11,290 nucleotides of DNA, taken from an uncultured Clostridia bacterium. GTDB lineage: Bacteria; Bacillota; Clostridia; UBA1381. The notes beneath the pieces are model-generated. The model was not told where the DNA came from, did no database searches, and saw nothing but the letters and a program-made list of their open reading frames with translations. The position numbers and the translations under genes are program-made. Position 1 is the first letter of the stretch. Every line of letters begins with the position of its first letter. The stretch is from contig CAJTPP010000031.1 in NCBI GenBank assembly GCA_910578235.1, positions 7,417 through 18,706 on the forward strand, read 5' to 3'. This document shows, one piece after another, positions 6,655-11,290 of this stretch.

Positions 6655-7098
6655 ATGGATTATGAAATTGTGAGTATTACGGAAAAAAAGGTGGCAGGAA
6701 TATCTGAAGCGACAAACTATAACTCACCTGATGCGGCTCGGGTTATAGGAGAGCTATGGGACAGATTTTTCAGGGATACATATAATGTGCTGGTCAATAA
6801 GGTCAATGATAAATGTATAGGCCTATATACCGATTATAGTGAAAACGGTGACTACAGGACTATGATATGCGCTGAGGTTAAAGAAGGTAGTCAGAGTATC
6901 GAAACATTGACTATTCCTGCGGGAAAATACGCCAAATTTATAGTGAAAGGCAACATTGTTACAGCGGTGCAGAAATTTTGGCAGGAATTGTGGAATATGA
7001 ATCTTGATCGTGCTTTTATGTGTGATTTTGAAGAATATCAGGGCGGTGAAGATATGGACAATATGGAAATCCATATATACGTATCATTAAAAGATTAA
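6655..7098 (+). CDS. Stand-alone GyrI-like (AraC effector-binding type) small-molecule-binding protein
   Basis: A 147-residue protein made of a single GyrI-like/effector-binding domain with no DNA-binding part. It starts MDYEIVSITEKKVAGIS and has IGELWDRFF at about 31-39, DKCIGLYTDY at about 52-61, the typical central IPAGKYAKFIVKG at about 87-99 followed by VQKFWQELW at about 104-112, then CDFEEYQ at about 122-128 and a closing IHIYVSLK. The fold is the one used by BmrR and Rob effector domains to bind hydrophobic or cationic compounds. Some stand-alone members are reported to hydrolyse cyclopropanoid compounds. AGGAGG at 6641-6646 supports ATG 6655. It follows the WYL regulator and the palindrome, which suggests it is that regulator's target and part of a ligand response. 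The actual ligand or reaction is unknown. Confidence 0.85.
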   Translation: MDYEIVSITEKKVAGISEATNYNSPDAARVIGELWDRFFRDTYNVLVNKVNDKCIGLYTDYSENGDYRTMICAEVKEGSQSIETLTIPAGKYAKFIVKGNIVTAVQKFWQELWNMNLDRAFMCDFEEYQGGEDMDNMEIHIYVSLKD

Positions 7099-7113
7099 TC
7101 TTGTTCAAACTGT

Positions 7114-7142
7114 TTGACAAATCCATATGAAAATGTTATTAT
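7114..7142 (+). promoter_or_regulatory. Sigma-A promoter of galM
   Basis: A perfect -35 TTGACA at 7114-7119 is followed, after 17 bases, by TATTAT at 7137-7142, preceded by TG at 7134-7135 so that it is also an extended -10. The start would be near 7149, about 32 bases before the galM ATG. The promoter is interleaved with the inverted repeat listed next. Confidence 0.75.
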
Positions 7143-7156
7143 TTTCATATGGATTT
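7119..7156. repeat. 16-bp perfect inverted repeat overlapping the galM promoter
   Basis: AAATCCATATGAAAAT (7119-7134) and its exact reverse complement (7141-7156) flank the six-base loop GTTATT. The hairpin lies 20 bases after the GyrI-like stop and could act as a terminator for that gene, but what follows (TATTATATG) is a poor U-tract. The left arm fills the spacer of the galM promoter, the -10 lies in and just past the loop, and the right arm covers the predicted start site. That placement would also suit a repressor operator. Confidence 0.8.
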
Positions 7157-7180
7157 TATTATATGAAAGGAAAGATTAAT

Positions 7181-8227
7181 ATGTCAATCACGAAAAATAT
7201 TTTTGGAACAATGCCTGACGGACAAGAGGTGTATGTGTATTCGCTTGATAACGGCAGAGGACTAAGCGCTGAAATAATCACATACGGCGGAATAGTAAAG
7301 AATTTATATGTAAATGATGCGAACGGTAAAAAAACTGATGTAGTGCTCGGCAGAGATACTCTTGAGGCGTATCTGCATAACGACGGTTATCTTGGGGCGC
7401 TGATTGGACGTCATGCTAACAGAATAGCAAAAGGTAAATTTAATTTGAACGGCAGAGAATATACCGTTGGCACAAACGAAGGCAATAACAGTCTTCACGG
7501 CGGATATAAGGGGTTTGATAAAAAAGTATGGGAGGCAAATGCAGTAGACGGTGCGGAACCGTCATTGATACTTATACTGCTGTCGCCTGACGGAGAAGAA
7601 GGATTTCCGGGGTATTTAAAAGTAAAGGTTGTATATACTTTGACGAAGAATAACGCGTTAAAGATAGAATATAATGCGTTAACTAATGAGGATACTGTTG
7701 TAAACCTTACAAATCATACATATTTTAACCTTGCGGGACATGCGGGCGGAACAATAGACAATCAGATTTTACAGATTAACTCGTCATTCTATACTCCGAA
7801 TGATATTGAGTGTATGCCTACGGGAGAGGTGTTGTCAGTAACGGGTACACCGTTTGACTTCAGATCGCCGAAACCGATGGGTCAGGATATAAGCGCTGAT
7901 TTTGAACAAATCAAGATGTTTGGAGGTTATGACCATAATTTTGCTCTTGAAGGACGGGGATATCGGCTTGCGGCAACAGCGCAATGCGTTGAAAATGGTA
8001 TTACAATGGAAGTATATACAGATAAGCCCGCAATGCAGCTTTACACGTCCAATGCGCTTACAAGGGGTATATATAAAGACGGCGCGGAATATGACGCGCA
8101 TCAGGCGTATTGCCTTGAAACGCAATATTTTCCGAATGCTATGGAGCACAGTCATTATCCGTCGCCAATACTCAGAAAGAATGAGGAATACAAATTTACG
8201 ACGGAGTATCGCTTTATTGTAAAGTAA
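7181..8227 (+). CDS. galM: Aldose 1-epimerase (mutarotase)
   Basis: GalM interconverts the alpha and beta anomers of galactose, glucose and related sugars in the cytoplasm, feeding the Leloir pathway. The 348-residue protein has the family landmarks: GRHANRI at 76-82, NNSLHGGYKGFDKKVW at 102-117 with H106, NLTNHTYFNLAGH at 175-187 with the catalytic acid H179, YDHNF at 250-254, and CLETQYFPNA at 311-320 with the catalytic base E313. These match H96, H170 and E304 of the Lactococcus enzyme. I chose ATG 7181, with AAAGGAAAG at 7166-7174 in front. A longer in-frame start at 7127 would begin inside the hairpin, upstream of the predicted transcription start. It has no signal peptide. No other galactose genes are in the window, so it looks like a single-gene transcript. 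Confidence 0.95.
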   Translation: MSITKNIFGTMPDGQEVYVYSLDNGRGLSAEIITYGGIVKNLYVNDANGKKTDVVLGRDTLEAYLHNDGYLGALIGRHANRIAKGKFNLNGREYTVGTNEGNNSLHGGYKGFDKKVWEANAVDGAEPSLILILLSPDGEEGFPGYLKVKVVYTLTKNNALKIEYNALTNEDTVVNLTNHTYFNLAGHAGGTIDNQILQINSSFYTPNDIECMPTGEVLSVTGTPFDFRSPKPMGQDISADFEQIKMFGGYDHNFALEGRGYRLAATAQCVENGITMEVYTDKPAMQLYTSNALTRGIYKDGAEYDAHQAYCLETQYFPNAMEHSHYPSPILRKNEEYKFTTEYRFIVK

Positions 8228-8272
8228 CAGATTATAAAACGATACTAAAAGTTGTTTTGTCACATTTTCAGA

Positions 8273-8311
8273 TTGACTGATTTTGACGTATGTGGTATAC
8301 TATAGTATATG
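8273..8311 (+). promoter_or_regulatory. Two overlapping sigma-A promoters of the aminotransferase gene
   Basis: P1 is TTGACT at 8273-8278, 17 bases, then TATACT at 8296-8301 preceded by TG at 8293-8294 (extended -10). P2 is TTGACG at 8283-8288, 17 bases, then TATATG at 8306-8311. They are offset by ten bases. P1 is the better match. The remaining part of the 112-base gap (8228-8272) shows no strong terminator for galM. Confidence 0.72.
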
Positions 8312-8339
8312 CTGACAGTTTATTTGAGGAGGGGTTTCA

Positions 8340-9623
8340 ATGTCGTATAAAGAAATGACAAAGGAGCAGTTGCAGGCAGAAAGGGAAAAGATTGCCGCGG
8401 AATATGAGAAGGTGAAGTCTATGGGACTTAATCTTGATATGTCCAGGGGCAAGCCGAATACGGAGCAGCTTGATATTTCTATGGAAATGATAGATACTCT
8501 TGCAAGAACACATAAGCTTGTGGGAGAGGAAGGTGTTGACTGTCGTAATTACGGTGTGCTTGATGGTATTGTTGAAGCTAAAAGACTGCTGAGCGCGATG
8601 ATTGAATGCCCGATTGACAATATTATAATATATGGTAATTCAAGTCTTAATGTTATGTATGACACTGTTGCGCGCTCAATGACGCACGGCGTTATGGGTT
8701 CAACACCATGGGCAAAGCTTGACAAGGTAAAATTTTTGTGTCCTGTTCCTGGATATGACAGACATTTTGCAATAACGGAATTTTTTGGGATAGAAATGAT
8801 TAATATACCTATGACTAATGAAGGTCCGGATATGGATATGGTAGAGGATCTGGTGTCGAAGGATGCTGCGATAAAAGGTATATGGTGCGTGCCGAAGTAC
8901 TCAAATCCGTCAGGAATAACATATTCAGATGAAACAGTAAGACGTTTTGCTAATTTGAAGCCTGCGGCCGAGGATTTCAGAATTTACTGGGATAACGCGT
9001 ATTGTATTCATCATTTGTATGAGGATCGTCAGGAGCATATTCTTGAAATACTTGAAGAATGCGCAAAAGCAGGTAATCCTGATATGGTATTTAAATTCTG
9101 TTCCACATCAAAGGTTACATTTCCCGGATCAGGCATAGCGGCTATTTCAGCCTCAAAGGCTAATCTGGATTTTATAAGAAAGCAGATGGCAGTTCAGACA
9201 ATCGGTCATGATAAATTAAATCAGCTCAGACACGTAAGATTTTTTGGGGATTTTAACGGTATGCTTGAGCATATGAAGAGGCATGCGGATATTATACGGC
9301 CGAAATTTGAAGCGGTGCTTGAAACTTTGGATAAAGAGCTTGGCGGACTTGATATAGCGGCATGGACAAAGCCGAACGGCGGATATTTTATATCGCTTGA
9401 TACGCTTGATGGCTGCGCAAAAAAGGTCGTTTCAATGTGTAAAGATGCCGGAGTTATAATGACAGCGGCAGGAGCGACATATCCGTACGGAAAGGATCCT
9501 CATGATTCTAATATACGAATAGCGCCGACGTATCCGTCTACAGAGGAATTAAAGCAGGCTTGTGAAGTTTTTGTGACATGCGTTAAGCTGGCTAGTCTTG
9601 ATAAGCTGATAGCTGAAATATAG
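8340..9623 (+). CDS. Subgroup 1c (AspT-like) aspartate aminotransferase, PLP-dependent
   Basis: A 427-residue fold-type I aminotransferase resembling the aspartate transaminase of Corynebacterium glutamicum (subgroup 1c). It would convert aspartate and 2-oxoglutarate to oxaloacetate and glutamate. Landmarks are LDMSRGKPNTEQLD at 32-45, DCRNYGVLDG at 67-76, CPVPGYDRHFAITE at 134-147, SNPSG with N189, WDNAY with D218 and Y221, the PLP lysine K258 in STSKVTFPGSG, and NIRIAPTYP with substrate-carboxylate-binding R393. All key residues are present. A strong GAGGAGGGG at 8326-8334 precedes ATG 8340. It has its own promoters and a strong terminator, so it is a single-gene unit. Substrate choice cannot be fixed from sequence; activity on other amino acids is possible. 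Confidence 0.92.
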   Translation: MSYKEMTKEQLQAEREKIAAEYEKVKSMGLNLDMSRGKPNTEQLDISMEMIDTLARTHKLVGEEGVDCRNYGVLDGIVEAKRLLSAMIECPIDNIIIYGNSSLNVMYDTVARSMTHGVMGSTPWAKLDKVKFLCPVPGYDRHFAITEFFGIEMINIPMTNEGPDMDMVEDLVSKDAAIKGIWCVPKYSNPSGITYSDETVRRFANLKPAAEDFRIYWDNAYCIHHLYEDRQEHILEILEECAKAGNPDMVFKFCSTSKVTFPGSGIAAISASKANLDFIRKQMAVQTIGHDKLNQLRHVRFFGDFNGMLEHMKRHADIIRPKFEAVLETLDKELGGLDIAAWTKPNGGYFISLDTLDGCAKKVVSMCKDAGVIMTAAGATYPYGKDPHDSNIRIAPTYPSTEELKQACEVFVTCVKLASLDKLIAEI

Positions 9624-9631
9624 AATAGAGA

Positions 9632-9661
9632 GCTGACCGCAAAATAGCGGTCAGCGTTTTT
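9632..9661 (+). terminator. Rho-independent terminator of the aminotransferase gene
   Basis: GCTGACCGC (9632-9640) pairs perfectly with GCGGTCAGC (9647-9655) around the loop AAAATA and is followed by a run of five Ts at 9657-9661. It begins 8 bases after the stop codon. Confidence 0.95.
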
Positions 9662-9685
9662 GACACCTTGTTATTTCGTAATGAA

Positions 9686-9717
9686 TGAGCGTTCTAAAGA
9701 ACGCTCACTAATTTTTT
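9686..9717 (+). terminator. Second terminator-like hairpin, in the leader of the SGNH operon
   Basis: TGAGCGTTC (9686-9694) pairs perfectly with GAACGCTCA (9699-9707) around TAAA and is followed, after CTAA, by six Ts at 9712-9717. The ribosome binding site of the SGNH gene (GGGAG, 9718-9722) comes directly after. It could be a backup terminator for the aminotransferase gene or an attenuator for the operon behind it. TTGACA at 9660-9665 would be a perfect -35 between the two hairpins, but I find no matching -10. Confidence 0.7.
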
Positions 9718-9730
9718 GGGAGCGATAGAT

Positions 9731-10543
9731 TTGAATCAGAAAGAGCGGCTTGAAGCAATCAGGAAAAAGCATAAAAAAGAACAGGAAAAAAGAAAAATTG
9801 TTATTCACAGACTGATTGCCGGTGTTGCGGCTATAGCTGTCATAGCTGTCGTTGTATTTATTGTAAGAGGATGCGCTGTGTTTATCGGGCGGTGCAGAGA
9901 AGTAAAGCATCAGGAGGAAGAGCAAACGGAAATACAAGCTACTGCCTTGCCCAATGTGCCTGACACAAACGGCATTGAACAGATGTATTTTGAGTCATCC
10001 GCTTTTATAGGAAACTCATTTGCGGAAGGTATGGCGCTGTATGCTCTTGTTGACGGAGCCGATTATTTTTCGAGAGTGGGTCTGAATGTAAACGCGGCAT
10101 TGACGGAAACAACTGCTAATGATAAAACTGTGATTATAGATAAGCTTAAGAATGATAAAAAATATAGTAAAATATTTATGATATTTGGTGAAAATGAGCT
10201 TGGATGGATAAATTCAGACAGTTTTGCAGAACAGTACGGAGCGCTGGTCGACAAGGCAAAGGAGTATCAGCCGCAGGCGAAAATATATCTTCTTTCGATA
10301 ACCCCGGTAACTAAAAAAGTGTCTGAGGAAAATAAGGACAATACAAATAATGAAAGTATTAAGGTATATAATGATATAATCAAGGCTCTTGCTGAAAGCA
10401 AAGGGGCGGAATATGCGGATATATACAGCGCAGTGGCGGATAAAGATGGTAATTTGCCGGATGAAGCCGCAAGCGACGGCGTTCATTTCGGAGAAGAATA
10501 TTATAAAAAATGTCTTATATATATACAAAATAATTTACGTTAA
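9731..10543 (+). CDS. Membrane-anchored SGNH/GDSL-family hydrolase
   Basis: 270 residues. A very basic cytoplasmic head (about 1-23) is followed by one membrane segment (about 24-47), an acidic linker (about 56-80) and an extracytoplasmic SGNH domain. Its blocks are AFIGNSFAEG with the likely nucleophile S96, IFGENELGW with N145, and SDGVHFGEEYY with D249 and H252, so the catalytic set appears complete. SGNH enzymes of this layout act as esterases or acyltransferases on cell-surface glycans. I chose TTG 9731, eight bases after GGGAG at 9718-9722; an in-frame TTG at 9716 lies inside the T-run of the hairpin and has no ribosome binding site. The DUF4358 lipoprotein and MBOAT genes follow closely, pointing to acyl transfer onto an exported polymer. 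The substrate is unknown. Confidence 0.85.
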   Translation: MNQKERLEAIRKKHKKEQEKRKIVIHRLIAGVAAIAVIAVVVFIVRGCAVFIGRCREVKHQEEEQTEIQATALPNVPDTNGIEQMYFESSAFIGNSFAEGMALYALVDGADYFSRVGLNVNAALTETTANDKTVIIDKLKNDKKYSKIFMIFGENELGWINSDSFAEQYGALVDKAKEYQPQAKIYLLSITPVTKKVSEENKDNTNNESIKVYNDIIKALAESKGAEYADIYSAVADKDGNLPDEAASDGVHFGEEYYKKCLIYIQNNLR

Positions 10544-10557
10544 GGAGATTGATTTAA

Positions 10558-11007
10558 GTGAGAAGAAAAATTTTTACAGTAATCCTTGTTTTATTAATGT
10601 TTGCTGTAACATCCTGCGGCAAAGCTGAGATAAATATAAGTGAATTGGCTTTAAAAATTGTACAGGAAGGTATATTTGCGGAAGAACTGACGGAGATTTC
10701 ATCTGATGTGACATTAAAGCGCTATGGGCTTGACAGTAAGTTGGTGGAAGAATGTGTGTCATATGCCGCAACTATGGCTTTTGTGGACGAGGTTGTGATA
10801 TTTAAAGCAAATGATGTTGAAGAGGTCGAGGCTGCTGTGAACAAGCATATAGAGGCTCAAAAAGAAAACTATGCGAGCTATGCGCCGGATGAGGTATCTA
10901 AGCTGTCATCATGTATTTCGGATATACAAGGCGATTATGTTATTGTATGCGTGAGCATGAATTCTGATAAAGCATGTAGTATAATAAACGAATATATTAA
11001 GCAATAA
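10558..11007 (+). CDS. DUF4358-type lipoprotein
   Basis: 149 residues. The signal peptide MRRKIFTVILVLLMFAVTSC ends in lipobox VTSC with the lipidated C20, so the mature protein should be anchored to the outer face of the membrane. The rest has IVQEGIFAEELTEIS (about 35-49), RYGLDSKLVEECVSYAA (about 55-71), VDEVVIFKANDVEEVEAAVN (about 76-95) and a C-terminal VIVCVSMNSDKACSIINEY. This matches my knowledge of the DUF4358 family, common in Clostridia next to MBOAT and SGNH/DHHW genes; its function is unknown. The start is GTG 10558, with AAGGAGA at 10542-10548 overlapping the end of the SGNH gene. The gap to the preceding stop is 14 bases, so the genes are co-transcribed. Confidence 0.8.
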   Translation: MRRKIFTVILVLLMFAVTSCGKAEINISELALKIVQEGIFAEELTEISSDVTLKRYGLDSKLVEECVSYAATMAFVDEVVIFKANDVEEVEAAVNKHIEAQKENYASYAPDEVSKLSSCISDIQGDYVIVCVSMNSDKACSIINEYIKQ

Positions 11008-11028
11008 TTTATTGAAAGGGTGAAAGGC

Positions 11029-11290
11029 TTGTATTTTTCCAGCCTTCTGTTTTTATTTGTGTTTTTGCCGGCCGTGCTTGTGATTTATTACGCGCTGCCG
11101 CGTAAATTACGCAATGGCTTTCTTCTCTTGTCAAATCTTGTTTTCTACGGATGGGGAGAGCCTGTTTTAATTTTAATAATGCTTGTTTCTATATTGACAA
11201 ATTATATTTGTGGTTTGTTTATAGAAAAGTACTATAATAACCAAAAATGCAGAAAAGTGTTTTTGGTTTTGTCGCTTGTTATAAGTTTAG
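11029..11290 (+). CDS. MBOAT-family O-acyltransferase (AlgI/DltB-like), N-terminal part
   Basis: The first 87 residues of a multi-pass membrane protein, cut by the window edge. It opens (M)YFSSLLFLFVFLPAVLVIYY, then LPRKLRNGFLLLSNLVFYGWGEP at about 23-45 and a further hydrophobic helix at about 46-64. FSSLLFLFxFLP, LPRxLRN and FYxWGEP are hallmarks of AlgI-type MBOAT acyltransferases, which pass acyl groups across the membrane to exported polysaccharides. The catalytic histidine lies beyond the window. I prefer TTG 11029, with AAAGGG at 11015-11020 as ribosome binding site; an in-frame GTG at 11020 would abut that site directly. It lies 21 bases after the DUF4358 gene and is probably in the same operon. 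Confidence 0.88.
   Translation, partial: MYFSSLLFLFVFLPAVLVIYYALPRKLRNGFLLLSNLVFYGWGEPVLILIMLVSILTNYICGLFIEKYYNNQKCRKVFLVLSLVISL

Noticed and set aside
7127..7180. Longer galM start at ATG 7127
   Set aside because: It lies inside the inverted repeat and upstream of the predicted transcription start, and it adds 18 residues foreign to the family. ATG 7181 has AAAGGAAAG in front.
7902..8222. 106-codon plus-strand frame inside galM, and the 142-codon minus-strand frame opposite it
   Set aside because: Both are shadows of a complete galM whose catalytic residues are intact.
8240..8284. Small inverted repeats after galM (AAAAC/GTTTT and TCAG/CTGA)
   Set aside because: Stems are four or five pairs, mostly A-T, and overlap the promoter of the next gene. 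They are too weak to call a terminator.
1..11290. CRISPR arrays, tRNA or rRNA genes, insertion sequences, phage genes
   Set aside because: No spaced direct repeats, cloverleaf sequences, rRNA signatures, transposase/integrase motifs or terminal inverted repeats were seen on either strand.

Overview
The window looks like chromosomal core from a spore-forming, low-to-moderate-GC Firmicute of the class Clostridia. The evidence is the sporulation genes yqfC, yqfD and a YlbJ-type membrane protein, the conserved phoH-ybeY-era-recO neighbourhood, strong GGAGG-type ribosome binding sites, heavy use of ATA and AAA codons, and an MBOAT/DUF4358 surface cassette typical of gut Clostridia. I cannot name a genus from the sequence alone. 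No tRNA, rRNA, CRISPR array, insertion sequence, integrase or phage gene was seen.

Layout. (1) 1-277, minus strand: the start of a YlbJ/SpoVV-like sporulation membrane protein, divergent from the next block. (2) 376-5217, plus strand: a tight run yqfC, yqfD, phoH, ybeY, era, a 49-residue YqzL-family gene and recO. Several genes overlap (yqfD/phoH, phoH/ybeY, yqzL/recO), so translation is probably coupled. The block joins sporulation, ribosome/RNA maturation (PhoH, YbeY, Era) and DNA repair (RecO). Compared with Bacillus subtilis it lacks yqfF (pgpH), dgkA and cdd. (3) 5320-5685: rpsT (S20) with a clear sigma-A promoter and a strong terminator. (4) 5707-7098: a WYL-domain regulator followed by a stand-alone GyrI-like ligand-binding protein, with a perfect 9-bp inverted repeat between them that looks like an operator. 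(5) 7114-8227: galM, with a near-consensus promoter embedded in a 16-bp perfect inverted repeat. (6) 8273-9661: a subgroup 1c (AspT-like) aspartate aminotransferase with two overlapping promoters and a strong terminator. (7) 9686-11290: a second hairpin, then a membrane-anchored SGNH hydrolase, a DUF4358 lipoprotein and the start of an MBOAT acyltransferase, probably an operon that acylates or deacylates a cell-surface polymer.

How the parts fit. Blocks 2 and 3 are housekeeping or sporulation genes of known families. The parts least explained by known biology are the WYL/GyrI cassette (ligand-responsive, ligand unknown) and the SGNH-DUF4358-MBOAT operon (a surface-modification pathway with an undefined lipoprotein). 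I see no clear evidence of a wholly new system. The regulatory architecture holds the more unusual signals: the galM promoter inside a dyad, tandem hairpins before the SGNH operon, and a regulator gene sitting just behind a terminator.
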